Below, in pieces: positions 7,739 through 16,801 of a stretch of DNA of 23,428 nt; positions within the stretch are counted from its first letter, which is position 1; every line of letters starts with the position of its first letter. The stretch covers positions 1-23,428 of the forward strand of contig FR887832.1 in NCBI GenBank assembly GCA_000432735.1, read 5' to 3'. The position numbers and the translations under genes were made by a program. The stretch is from Bacteroides sp. CAG:443. GTDB lineage: Bacteria; Bacteroidota; Bacteroidia; Bacteroidales; Bacteroidaceae. Below the pieces are notes generated by a model that saw only the letters and a list, made by a program, of their open reading frames with translations, had not been told where the DNA came from and searched no databases.

Positions 7739-7766
7739 CCGTTCTTAACTTCCAAAAACATTGGCA

Positions 7767-9731
7767 ATGAAAAAAGAATTGTTTTCGAATGTGCTTTCCC
7801 TGATATGGAATTTGCTCATTATCTATGTGTGTTATTCGCTCTGTCGTCTGACCTTTTTGCTCGAGAACTTCCGTCTGTTCAGTGAGAACCTGACGTGGAA
7901 ATATGCGCTGAATATGTTCGGGGCGGGTATTATCTTCGATACGACGGCTATTCTGTATAGTAATGCCTTGTTTATATTGTTGTTCCTGTTGCCGTTCCAC
8001 TGGAAAGAGAATGCTACTTTCTATAAGGTGGTCCGCTGGATTTTTACGGTGGTCAACGGTATTTTCCTGATATCGAATTTAGTGGATTGTGTGTATTTCC
8101 GTTTTTCCGGACGACGTACTACGATGAGTGTTTTTCAGGAGTTTGGACATGAAGGCGGAGGTAACTTGGCTTCTATTTTTATGGATGAGTTTATTTCGCA
8201 CTGGTATCTGGTGATTTTGGCTGTTGTTTTCTGTTATGGCATCTATAAGCTGTATCGGGCACCGCGGAATATTCCAGTATATAGCAAATGGCAGTATTAT
8301 GTGTTGCAGACGGTTACCTTACTGATTGCCATACCGTTTACGGTATTTGGTATGCGTGGAGGTATGACAACTGCTACGCGTCCGATTACAATCAGTAATG
8401 CTAATCAGTACGTAGACCGTCCGCTGGATGCAGGAGTAGTCTTGAACACACCGTTTTCTATTTTCCGTACATTAGACAAAAAACCGTTTGTTGTACCCAA
8501 TTACATGCCGGACAATGAAGCGCTTGCTGTATATTCTCCGGTGCATGTTCCTGCCGATTCGGTACAGTTCAAACCGATGAATGTGGTTGTAATCATCTGG
8601 GAGAGCTTTACTAAGGAATTTGTGGGCAGTCTGAACCGTGATCTGGATAATGGAAAGTACAAAGGGTATACTCCGTTTATCGATTCGCTGTTGACAAAGA
8701 GCTTGAGTTTTACATATACATATGCTAACGGGCGAAAGAGTATTGAGGGAATGCCTTCGGTCTTGTCGTCTATACCGAGTTTTGTTGAGCCGTTCTTTCT
8801 TACCCCGGCTTCGCTGAACGATGTGTCCAGTATAGCTGGTGAGCTGACCAAGAATAAAGGATATTATTCGGCTTTCTTTCATGGAGCCATGAATGGTTCG
8901 ATGGGCTTTCAGGCGTTTGCCCGTTCAGCTGGTTTTACCGATTATTTCGGACGTACGGAATATAATGAAGATCCGCGTTATCATGGGGATGAGGATTTCG
9001 ATGGTACATGGGCTATCTGGGACGAAGAGTTCTTGCAATACTATTGTGACAAGATGACGGAATTCAAACAGCCGTTTGTTACTTCCGTGTTTACGGCAAG
9101 TTCCCATCATCCGTTTGCAATACCGGCACGTTATGAAGGTAAGTTCCCCGACGGACCGACTCCGCTTCAGCGTTGTATCGGTTACACGGATCATGCCTTG
9201 CAGCTCTTTTTTGAGAAGGCTTCACGTCAACCATGGTTCAAGAATACGCTGTTTGTAATTACTGCCGATCATACCAGTTTTGGTACATATCCTGAGTATC
9301 TGACCGACTTGGGACTGTATAGAGTACCTATTTTGTTTTATGCTCCCGGTATGCCGGAACTTCGTGGAATGGAAGATAAGATTGTAGAACAGATTGATAT
9401 CATGCCTACCGTATTGGGACTGTTGGGTTACGACCGTCCGTATGTAGGTTTCGGACAGGATGCTCTTCATACTCCGGCAGCTGATAAATTCTCGGTAAAT
9501 AATGTGATGGGTACGAATGTTTATCAGTTTGTGAAAGGAAATTACATGATTCAGTTTGATGGTGAGAAAGTCTTGAAGGCTTACCGCTACCGTACCGACC
9601 GTTTGTTGAAGGAGGATGTAAAGGATACCATGCCTCAGGATACACTTCGGGCGATGGAAACACAGCTGAAATCGTTTATCCAGCAGTATATGCAGCGCAT
9701 GAATACAAACAATCTGGTTTACAGAAAATAA
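7767..9731 (+). CDS. LTA-synthase-like sulfatase-fold membrane transferase
   Basis: This 654-residue inner-membrane protein has about five N-terminal transmembrane helices (residues roughly 8-32, 48-78, 90-108, 145-162, 176-195) and a periplasmic alkaline-phosphatase/sulfatase-fold domain from about 270. Metal-site residues include Glu279 in IIWESF and Asp502-His503 in TADHTSFG; Ser325 in NGRKSIEG occupies the nucleophile position. SSHHPF near 446-451 is also conserved in the family. Relatives (LtaS, OpgB, EptA) move phosphoglycerol or phosphoethanolamine from a phospholipid to a glycolipid or glucan. In a Gram-negative beside lipid A genes, modification of LOS or another periplasmic glycan is the reasonable inference. 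A TTG two codons upstream (7761) is in frame, but the ATG at 7767 gives the standard MKKELF start. It ends before a terminator. Confidence 0.87.
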   Translation: MKKELFSNVLSLIWNLLIIYVCYSLCRLTFLLENFRLFSENLTWKYALNMFGAGIIFDTTAILYSNALFILLFLLPFHWKENATFYKVVRWIFTVVNGIFLISNLVDCVYFRFSGRRTTMSVFQEFGHEGGGNLASIFMDEFISHWYLVILAVVFCYGIYKLYRAPRNIPVYSKWQYYVLQTVTLLIAIPFTVFGMRGGMTTATRPITISNANQYVDRPLDAGVVLNTPFSIFRTLDKKPFVVPNYMPDNEALAVYSPVHVPADSVQFKPMNVVVIIWESFTKEFVGSLNRDLDNGKYKGYTPFIDSLLTKSLSFTYTYANGRKSIEGMPSVLSSIPSFVEPFFLTPASLNDVSSIAGELTKNKGYYSAFFHGAMNGSMGFQAFARSAGFTDYFGRTEYNEDPRYHGDEDFDGTWAIWDEEFLQYYCDKMTEFKQPFVTSVFTASSHHPFAIPARYEGKFPDGPTPLQRCIGYTDHALQLFFEKASRQPWFKNTLFVITADHTSFGTYPEYLTDLGLYRVPILFYAPGMPELRGMEDKIVEQIDIMPTVLGLLGYDRPYVGFGQDALHTPAADKFSVNNVMGTNVYQFVKGNYMIQFDGEKVLKAYRYRTDRLLKEDVKDTMPQDTLRAMETQLKSFIQQYMQRMNTNNLVYRK

Positions 9732-9787
9732 TTCTTGTACTTTGGATATATTTTGATGGAAAGGTAGAAGAAAAAATGATTATAGAG

Positions 9788-9830
9788 AAGGACACGTGGT
9801 ATGAACGGAAAGCACGTGTCCTTTTCTTTT
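9788..9830 (+). terminator. Intrinsic terminator
   Basis: An 11-bp perfect stem (arms 9788-9798 and 9813-9823, containing GGACACGTG and its complement) is followed by a T-rich run. It lies 57 bases after the stop of the LTA-synthase-like gene and separates it from the sigma-factor operon. Confidence 0.85.
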
Positions 9831-9905
9831 TTGGAGGTCAGGTTTTCTTTCTGGACTGGAATATATTTAGTCTTTGAAAATAATACTGTTATCAAATATT
9901 TGTCG

Positions 9906-9913
9906 TTACTTTG
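9906..9913 (+). promoter_or_regulatory. Probable -7 box of the sigma-factor operon
   Basis: TTACTTTG matches TAnnTTTG at five of six fixed positions and is followed by TG, as in many Bacteroidales promoters. It lies 15 bases before ATG 9928 and 24 before ATG 9937. If used, the transcript would start too late for the ATG at 9874. Confidence 0.4.
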
Positions 9914-9927
9914 TGTTCGTAAATGTG

Positions 9928-10497
9928 ATGCAAAATATGAATAGAAAATTACCGGCGGATATATCATTGTGGGATGAAGAGTGCATGCGGATTTTTATTG
10001 AAGATAACTCTGCCATGTTTCGAGTGTTTGCTAGTCGTTATGTAGCCGATCCAGACGCGATAGACGATTTCTTGCAGGAAGCATATATCAGATTATGGAC
10101 CCATCGTGCTGCAATCGGGCAGGTTGCTTCTTTACAAAACTATTTTTTTACATTGCTTCATCATATTATTATGGATAAACAGTCATATCTTTCTCGAAAG
10201 GATATCCCAATCGATGAAAAAGAGGTTCAGGAATTGCCTTCCGATACATCTTTATTCGGGAATATTATTGAAGCAGAAAGTTCATGCCTTATAGCCGAAG
10301 CGTTGAAAAAGCTTTCGTCACAGAGCAGGCAGGTTATTCTTTTAAGTCTTGAGGGACAAAGTATTGCACAGATTGCTGATGAACTGCACGTCACGGTCAA
10401 TACGGTGAAAACCGTGAAATATCGTGCATTGAAGCGCCTTTCCGAACTCCTTTCGAAAGAAGATTTCCTATTGTTGTTTTTCTTGTTGGATATTTGA
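9928..10497 (+). CDS. ECF RNA polymerase sigma factor
   Basis: This 189-residue extracytoplasmic-function sigma factor is of the Bacteroidetes SusC-linked (FecI-like) type. Region 2 lies at about residues 28-60 (FRVFASRYVADPDAIDDFLQ and then EAYIRLW), which binds core polymerase and the -10 box. Region 4 lies at about 122-172 (LKKLSSQSRQVILLSLEGQS, then the helix-turn-helix IAQIADELHVTVNTVKT), which reads the -35 box. An in-frame ATG at 9874 would add 18 residues, but it lies upstream of the likely -7 box and the added segment does not look like a sigma factor; ATG 9937 is an equally good start. The FecR gene follows 88 bases later and the SusC gene carries an STN domain, so this factor is expected to be released from FecR when the receptor is loaded. 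It probably drives the downstream genes and possibly itself. Confidence 0.9.
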   Translation: MQNMNRKLPADISLWDEECMRIFIEDNSAMFRVFASRYVADPDAIDDFLQEAYIRLWTHRAAIGQVASLQNYFFTLLHHIIMDKQSYLSRKDIPIDEKEVQELPSDTSLFGNIIEAESSCLIAEALKKLSSQSRQVILLSLEGQSIAQIADELHVTVNTVKTVKYRALKRLSELLSKEDFLLLFFLLDI

Positions 10498-10585
10498 AAT
10501 GTTAAAATCAGAGTAGGTTGTCATACTTTTCCCAATATGAGGGCGTCTATATAAATGAACAACAATAAAAACAGATTGTAGAACA

Positions 10586-11734
10586 ATGGACGTTCCTTAT
10601 GAAATTTCACGCTTGATTGCTGCACGTATATTAGGTACTGCATTGACCGATGATGAAAACCGCCGGTTGGATGAATGGTTACAGGCTTCACCAGAGCATC
10701 AGGAAACATTCAAACGGGTGCAGAATCTTGAAACTGTTGCACGTTTGCTGGAACTTGAGCAAGCTGATTATGGGAAGAAAATGGCTACAAGCTTCAAACA
10801 GACCTTTCGCCTACAGAAATTTCGTTCTGTTATTTTTCGTCGTGCTTGTATAAGTATTGGCATTGCCGCTTGCTTCCTTATCGGGTTATTCGTTACGAGG
10901 ACTTATATCATGCGTTCCGGAACAGAGACGCAGCACACGGCTTCGCCCTTTGTCATTACACCGGGTGAAACGGCTGCAACATTGACCTTGGCCGACGGGC
11001 GACAAATAGATGTGCATGAAAAAGGACAGGAAGAAATGACGCGTCTGCTCGATTCTGTTGCTCATGCTTCTCCTAAGGAAAGTGCAAATGCGCTTGCCTA
11101 TTACACGCTTTCTATTCCTGCTGGCGGGGAGTTTCATTGTTCTTTGCCCGATGGTACTAAGGTCTGGCTTAATTCGCAGAGCTCATTACGTTTTCCCGAA
11201 ACGTTTGAGTCTTCCGAACGTAAGGTCTATTTACAGGGAGAGGCTTTTTTCGAGGTAAAGAAGAGCGCCGAATGTCCTTTTATTGTAAGTATGAGTCAGG
11301 GCGATATAAGAGTTTATGGAACCCGTTTCAATATTACTGATTATGAAAACGCGCCATTGTCGGCGGTGCTGGTTGAAGGAAGTATCGGATTCTGTCCTGA
11401 AAATGGAAATCTGGTACATCTCCATCCTTCCCAGCGTTTGACATACAACCGTACCGATGGTAATGTGAACATAGAAACAGTCGACACATCCATTTATACC
11501 GCATGGGTTGAGAAACGTTTTGTATTCAAGGGACAAACCTTGGAGGAAATTATGAATACGTTGGCCCGTTGGTATGACTTTACACCTGTATTTACTTCAG
11601 ACAATATACGGCATATTCGCCTTTCAGGACGTTTGAACCGTCATGATGATATACGAATCTTGCTTCAAAGTTATGAAATGACAGCTGGTATAAAATTTCG
11701 GATAGAAGGAAGAACTATTTTTATCTCACAATAA
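10586..11734 (+). CDS. FecR-family anti-sigma factor
   Basis: This 382-residue inner-membrane anti-sigma factor transmits a signal from the outer-membrane receptor to the ECF sigma factor. The cytoplasmic N-terminal part (1-85) is where sigma binding occurs in the family. One transmembrane helix spans about 86-105. The periplasmic FecR domain includes SIPAGGEFHCSLPDGTKVWL (176-195), NSQSSLRFP and YLQGEAFFEV. The C-terminus (about 310-382, FVFKGQTLEEIMNTLARWYD) is the DUF4974-type domain usual in Bacteroidetes FecR proteins and expected to meet the STN domain of SusC. The SusC gene starts 13 bases after its stop, so the two are one transcript. No strong promoter was found in the 88-base gap before it. 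Confidence 0.92.
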   Translation: MDVPYEISRLIAARILGTALTDDENRRLDEWLQASPEHQETFKRVQNLETVARLLELEQADYGKKMATSFKQTFRLQKFRSVIFRRACISIGIAACFLIGLFVTRTYIMRSGTETQHTASPFVITPGETAATLTLADGRQIDVHEKGQEEMTRLLDSVAHASPKESANALAYYTLSIPAGGEFHCSLPDGTKVWLNSQSSLRFPETFESSERKVYLQGEAFFEVKKSAECPFIVSMSQGDIRVYGTRFNITDYENAPLSAVLVEGSIGFCPENGNLVHLHPSQRLTYNRTDGNVNIETVDTSIYTAWVEKRFVFKGQTLEEIMNTLARWYDFTPVFTSDNIRHIRLSGRLNRHDDIRILLQSYEMTAGIKFRIEGRTIFISQ

Positions 11735-11747
11735 AATAACTTAGTAT

Positions 11748-14700
11748 ATGGGGAAGAGAGAATTTGACATGCATTGGCATGTCACGAAAGTTTTCGCACA
11801 TGCCGTTATGGCAATGGGTATTGGAATGGCTGCAATGATGCCGAATGATGTTATGGCACAACAACTTACATTGCAGATAAAATCGGGTAATTTAAATCAG
11901 GCCCTGCAGCAGGTAATACAAAAAAGCAATATCCAGTTGGTATATAATACTGATGTTGCTACAAGTATTCAGTGTGATTCACATTCCTTTCAGAACACAG
12001 ATATAAAGCAGATTCTGGCCGTGTTGTTAAGGGGTACAAATCTTACTTATACGGAAAGGAATGGAATTTATACGATTCAGCCCAACAAGGCGGTTGCCAG
12101 TCAGCAGGAGGGTTCTATTTCTGGAATAATACTGGATGAAGTTGGTGAACCTGTTATTGGTGCAAGTGTTATTGTAAAGGGGACTACTCAAGGGGCTATT
12201 ACCGATATAAATGGTAAGTTTAAAATTCCACGTGTAAAATCGAATAAAAATGTGGTGGCTCTTCAAATTTCTTATATCGGAAAGAAAACCATAGAGGAAA
12301 AAGTAAAGCTTAATTCTGATAATACCTTTACCTTGCAGGAAGATGCCCGCATGATGTCAGAAGTCGTAATTACCGGTTATCAGGATATTAAAAAAGAGAA
12401 AATGACTGGTGCGGTTACTACGATCCGTGCCGATAAGATAAAGGAACGTTATACGCCCAGTATTGTAGATAACTTGGAAGGACGTGTGGCGGGTCTTAGT
12501 ACATACGGCGGAAAACTGACTATCCGTGGAACGAGTTCGCTCTATGCCGAGACGTCACCGTTGTTGGTTGTTGACGGGGTGCCTATCGAAGGTGATATCA
12601 ATGATATAAATCCTTATGATATTGAGAGTATCAACGTATTGAAGGATGCTGCAGCTACAGCTATTTACGGAGCGCGCGCTTCAAACGGTATCATTGTTAT
12701 CACTACCAAAAATGCAAAGAAGGAAGGAAAGATTGACATAGAGTTCTCTACAAACATGACGCTTTACGAGAACAAGAACATGGGATATGCCGATAACTTT
12801 TACATGACACCGGAGCAGCAGGTAAATACTGAAGCCGATTATTGGGATTATTATTTCTTTAATAATGACGGTGAAGTAACCGATCCGTTATCATCAACTT
12901 CTTCGAGTATAGAAGAGGGTAGCAGTTATATCTCTCCCATTCAGTGGGCCTATTACCAGAATGCATTGGGAAATATCAGCAAGGAAACGCTGAACGCTAC
13001 ACTCGAACAGCTTAAGAAAAACAATTTTGCCAAAGAATATGCTGATGAAGTATATCGTCGCCAGGTGATTCAGCAATATAATCTTTCATTAAGAAGTCGT
13101 TCGAAAAAAGCTCAAAGTAATCTTACGCTGAATTATAAATATGATAATAGTGGTCAGATCAATTCATTTGACAAGCAGATGAACATTAACTATAAGGGAT
13201 CTTATGAAATAGCTCCTTGGCTGACTGCAACGGCTAGTATCAACACTGTTATCAATCGAGGACGTACACCGGGTGGAGATTATAATTCTTCACATACCGA
13301 TCCATGGGCTGTACCTGCTTATGAGTCGATGTACAATGAAGATGGAAGTGATCATCTGTTCTATTATTGGTACAGCGGAAACGAATATTGGAGCGGAAAG
13401 GATGATGCCAACTTTAAGGATTTGGGAGTTAACATTGTAGATGAGTTTTACAATAATGTGCAGAATACCGACCGTCAACACATGCGTTATCATGGGGATT
13501 TGCTTTTCAAACCTCTGAAAGGACTGACCGTTAATGCACAGTTCATTTATGAAACCGAACATACTACTACCAAATGGTATGCTAACCAGCAGAGTCATGC
13601 GGCTCGCACCATTTACAATGCTTATACAGTATTGGACAGTGAAGGAAAGGTAAGCCATCTTACGACGGAAATGGGAGGAATGTTACGTACAACCAATACC
13701 GACGGGAAGTATTGGACTGCTCGTGGGCAGGTGAATTATGCAAATACCTTTGGCAAGCACAGCATTAACGCATTGGCTGGTCTGGAATTTCGTGAGACCC
13801 TTTATAATGGCTCAAACAGTCTGATGCTGGGATATGACGAACAGTTACAGAATAGTTCTACACAGACTGTTGATTTTGGTGTTCTTAGTCAGATGATTTA
13901 TAACTCATATTATATGCCTCTTGCTGGAGGATTTCCTTCACAACAGTTTGCTTTTACTCCCTATATGCAAGATGGTATGAGTCCTGTTATGGAAGAGCGT
14001 CATCGTTATGCTTCGGGATATGCGAACCTGACTTATACGTATGATGAAAAGTATAACGTATTCGGTTCGTTCCGTAAAGATTATGCCGATGTATATGGAC
14101 TGAATGCAAAGTTTCGCGGCAAACCACTATGGTCTGTCGGTGCTGGATGGAATTTGCATAATGAAAATTTCATCAAACCCATTCACTGGATTAATTTTCT
14201 GAAACTGCGTGTCAGTTATGGTGTGACCGGTAACATCTATCAGGGAGCTACCAGTTACATGACTGCTACTTCTACAGGTATGAACCAATATACCAACCGT
14301 CCTTATGGTGAGGTGGAAAGTCCGGCCAATCCGAACCTGAAATGGGAACAGAGCCGTACAACGAACGTTGGTATCGATTTTGCCGTGTTAGACAATCGTC
14401 TGTCCGGTTCTATCGATTACTACAATAAAGTGGGAAAGGATATATTTTCAAACCGTACGCTTGATCCCACTACCGGTTTTACTTCCATGTTTGTGAATAT
14501 GGCTTCCATGCGGAACCGTGGTATGGAAATCAGCCTTTCGGGTGAATGGTTCCGAGCTCTTGATCGTAAGAACTTCGGTTGGGAAACTACATTGACTTAT
14601 ACTTATAATAAAAATGAAATAACGGATGTGGAGAATCCTTCAACATTGGCATATCAATTAATAAGTAATCCTTATCGTACAGGTTATCCGGCCAGTGCAT

Positions 14701-15308
14701 TGTGGTCATACCGTTTTGCCGGAATCAGTGATGCTCCCGGAGAAGAAGGACAGACTTTGTGGTATGTGGAAGATGGAGGCAAGGCTCATAATGCACAGGG
14801 TAAAAGTGTTGATATACTGGAATATTCCGGACAATCAGAGCCTAAGACTATTATCGGTATAGATAATCGTTTTACTTGGAACGGGTTTAGTTTAGGTATT
14901 TTGATGGCCTATTACGGAGGACATAAGATGCGTGCGTTAGTCGAGAGTGAAACGTTTACTGTGCCTACATCGGCTATTCCGAGTTACTTCAATAATGCTT
15001 GGACGCCGGAGAATCCTACCAATACTCCGGGTATCGGACGTTATGGCTCCAATTCCTTGGGTTCAGAACCTTCTTATTCGAATATGGCAGTTTATCCGGC
15101 AGATTTCCTGAAAATACGCAATATTGTTTTTGGGTATGAAATGCCTCACAAGTGGATAAAGAATTTGGGAATAAACCGTTTGAGTCTAAGCTTCCAAATA
15201 AATAATCCTAAATATTTGTGGGTAAAGAACAATGTAGGGGTTGACCCAGAAACTTTGGGCATACGTACATTGAGTTCTTACGTTTTTGGTCTGAATATTA
15301 ATTTATAA
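11748..15308 (+). CDS. SusC/RagA TonB-dependent receptor with STN domain
   Basis: This 1186-residue outer-membrane TonB-dependent transporter imports an unknown ligand with the SusD partner. Domains in order: signal peptide ending at VMA-Q (cleavage after about residue 37); STN signalling domain (about 40-112, LTLQIKSGNLNQALQQVIQ); CarboxypepD-regulatory-like beta-sandwich (about 122-200, ISGIILDEVGEPVIGASVIV); the SEVVITGYQ segment at 204-212; plug domain (about 215-325) with LLVVDGVPI and the SusC signature ASNGIIVITTK; then a long beta-barrel to the C-terminus, ending in an aromatic-rich strand. The STN domain is what lets such receptors signal through FecR. It is preceded by FecR (13-base gap) and followed by SusD (24-base gap). 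The barrel gives no clue to ligand identity by eye. Confidence 0.95.
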   Translation: MGKREFDMHWHVTKVFAHAVMAMGIGMAAMMPNDVMAQQLTLQIKSGNLNQALQQVIQKSNIQLVYNTDVATSIQCDSHSFQNTDIKQILAVLLRGTNLTYTERNGIYTIQPNKAVASQQEGSISGIILDEVGEPVIGASVIVKGTTQGAITDINGKFKIPRVKSNKNVVALQISYIGKKTIEEKVKLNSDNTFTLQEDARMMSEVVITGYQDIKKEKMTGAVTTIRADKIKERYTPSIVDNLEGRVAGLSTYGGKLTIRGTSSLYAETSPLLVVDGVPIEGDINDINPYDIESINVLKDAAATAIYGARASNGIIVITTKNAKKEGKIDIEFSTNMTLYENKNMGYADNFYMTPEQQVNTEADYWDYYFFNNDGEVTDPLSSTSSSIEEGSSYISPIQWAYYQNALGNISKETLNATLEQLKKNNFAKEYADEVYRRQVIQQYNLSLRSRSKKAQSNLTLNYKYDNSGQINSFDKQMNINYKGSYEIAPWLTATASINTVINRGRTPGGDYNSSHTDPWAVPAYESMYNEDGSDHLFYYWYSGNEYWSGKDDANFKDLGVNIVDEFYNNVQNTDRQHMRYHGDLLFKPLKGLTVNAQFIYETEHTTTKWYANQQSHAARTIYNAYTVLDSEGKVSHLTTEMGGMLRTTNTDGKYWTARGQVNYANTFGKHSINALAGLEFRETLYNGSNSLMLGYDEQLQNSSTQTVDFGVLSQMIYNSYYMPLAGGFPSQQFAFTPYMQDGMSPVMEERHRYASGYANLTYTYDEKYNVFGSFRKDYADVYGLNAKFRGKPLWSVGAGWNLHNENFIKPIHWINFLKLRVSYGVTGNIYQGATSYMTATSTGMNQYTNRPYGEVESPANPNLKWEQSRTTNVGIDFAVLDNRLSGSIDYYNKVGKDIFSNRTLDPTTGFTSMFVNMASMRNRGMEISLSGEWFRALDRKNFGWETTLTYTYNKNEITDVENPSTLAYQLISNPYRTGYPASALWSYRFAGISDAPGEEGQTLWYVEDGGKAHNAQGKSVDILEYSGQSEPKTIIGIDNRFTWNGFSLGILMAYYGGHKMRALVESETFTVPTSAIPSYFNNAWTPENPTNTPGIGRYGSNSLGSEPSYSNMAVYPADFLKIRNIVFGYEMPHKWIKNLGINRLSLSFQINNPKYLWVKNNVGVDPETLGIRTLSSYVFGLNINL

Positions 15309-15332
15309 CGCGTTACTAAAAATCAAGAGACA

Positions 15333-16784
15333 ATGAGAAAAACGATATATAATTATTTAGTACTGGCAATGGTCTTAATCTGTACATCCTGTTCTGATTT
15401 TACGGATATACAGCCTAAAGGAAAAAATCTCCTTTCTACAACCGATGAGATAGAAATGTTACTTAACAGTGAATTTTATTTAAGTTCTACTGATGCGCAA
15501 ACGATGTCTGGTGATATGCTGACAATTTTATCCAATGTGCCCAATGAACTCAGTAAACCCAATAAGACTCGTCAGGCTATTATGATAACTTTCGATGCCG
15601 CCAATCAGGATAAGATGGCTGAACTGACAAGTAGTGATGATGAATATTCCAGTTATTACAATATCATTGGACGTATAGCTAATGTCGTTTTGTCGCAGAT
15701 AGACGCCGCGACAGGACCGGAGAACGTGAAAAACAGATTAAAGTGTGAGGCGCTTGTTCTCAGGGCTTATTTCCATTATTTGCTGGTCAATAAGTTTGCC
15801 AAAGCATATAATCCATCTACAGCTGCTACCGATCCGGGCATACCTTATTTGAAGGAAGATTGGGATATAATGGTACCGACGAAAAAGGAGACAGTAGAAA
15901 CTGTCTATCAATATATTCTTGACGATTTGAATAAGGCAATTGAGATCAATGCCCTTCCCGATGAGGCTATTAACCGAATGCGTATCAGCAAGCCTTGTGC
16001 TTATGCAGCTAAGGCATTGGCTTTAATAAGTATGCAGCGTTTTGATGAAGCAGAGCAGGCAGCTCAGGCAGCATTGGCTATTAACGATGCAGTGGATGAT
16101 TATAATACGATGACTACCACCTATACTGGTAGTCTCATTGGTGGAAAGTATGAGGTCCTTTTGCGTCCGCGTTTGCAGTGTAAGGAAGATTTGTTCTACA
16201 CGGAAGCTCTAGAGTTTTATCATGCCATTATGCCTTGTGCCTGGGATGCTTTTGAAGAAGGGCATACTTGTCGCGATAAAATAACAACAGATAAAATGAT
16301 GTATGATTATATGGGAGGAATGGCAAGTTCTCTCATTGGATTGGACTATACTTTCACGTTTGATTTAAATTCCGGATGGAACGGAGTGGGAATGAAAACA
16401 ACTCATATGTATCTTATCATAGCTGAGGCTGAGACCCGAAAAGGAAATTATGATGAGGCCATGGCTGCTCTTGACAAAATTCGTGTCAACCGTATCGATC
16501 CGGCGATTTATCTTCCGTTGGAAGGGAGAGTGGATAATGAGGCTGATGCTATTTTCCATTTGAAGCAGACGTCACACGGTGAAAATATCTACTCCTGCTA
16601 TAATTTCATTAACCGTAAACGCTGGAATCAGCTGGAGGAGAAATATCAGGAAACCATTGTGCGTGAGTTGGAAGGGATAGGAACCTATACAATGGGTCCT
16701 GATTCACCCATGTGGATTTTTCCTTTCCCCACGAATGCTGTGAATAACAATCCGAATCTTACACAGAATTACAAAGAGTTATAA
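15333..16784 (+). CDS. SusD/RagB surface lipoprotein
   Basis: This 483-residue SusD-family lipoprotein forms the substrate-binding lid on the SusC barrel at the cell surface. The N-terminus is a lipoprotein signal with lipobox ICTSC and the lipidated Cys20, followed by SDFTDIQPKG. Features of the family include the N-terminal TPR-like helices (for example KCEALVLRAYFHYLLVNKFA and the later AAKALALISMQRFDEAEQAA), a NKIR-like segment (DKIRVNRID), and the C-terminal block PMWIFPFPTNAV followed by NNNPNLTQN. Length is within the usual 450-600 range. It is 24 bases after SusC and 17 bases before the ThuA/DsbD-like gene, so it is an operon member. Ligand-contacting aromatics cannot be assigned without a structure. 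Confidence 0.93.
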   Translation: MRKTIYNYLVLAMVLICTSCSDFTDIQPKGKNLLSTTDEIEMLLNSEFYLSSTDAQTMSGDMLTILSNVPNELSKPNKTRQAIMITFDAANQDKMAELTSSDDEYSSYYNIIGRIANVVLSQIDAATGPENVKNRLKCEALVLRAYFHYLLVNKFAKAYNPSTAATDPGIPYLKEDWDIMVPTKKETVETVYQYILDDLNKAIEINALPDEAINRMRISKPCAYAAKALALISMQRFDEAEQAAQAALAINDAVDDYNTMTTTYTGSLIGGKYEVLLRPRLQCKEDLFYTEALEFYHAIMPCAWDAFEEGHTCRDKITTDKMMYDYMGGMASSLIGLDYTFTFDLNSGWNGVGMKTTHMYLIIAEAETRKGNYDEAMAALDKIRVNRIDPAIYLPLEGRVDNEADAIFHLKQTSHGENIYSCYNFINRKRWNQLEEKYQETIVRELEGIGTYTMGPDSPMWIFPFPTNAVNNNPNLTQNYKEL

Positions 16785-16801
16785 CAGAATAAACATATAG
16801 A

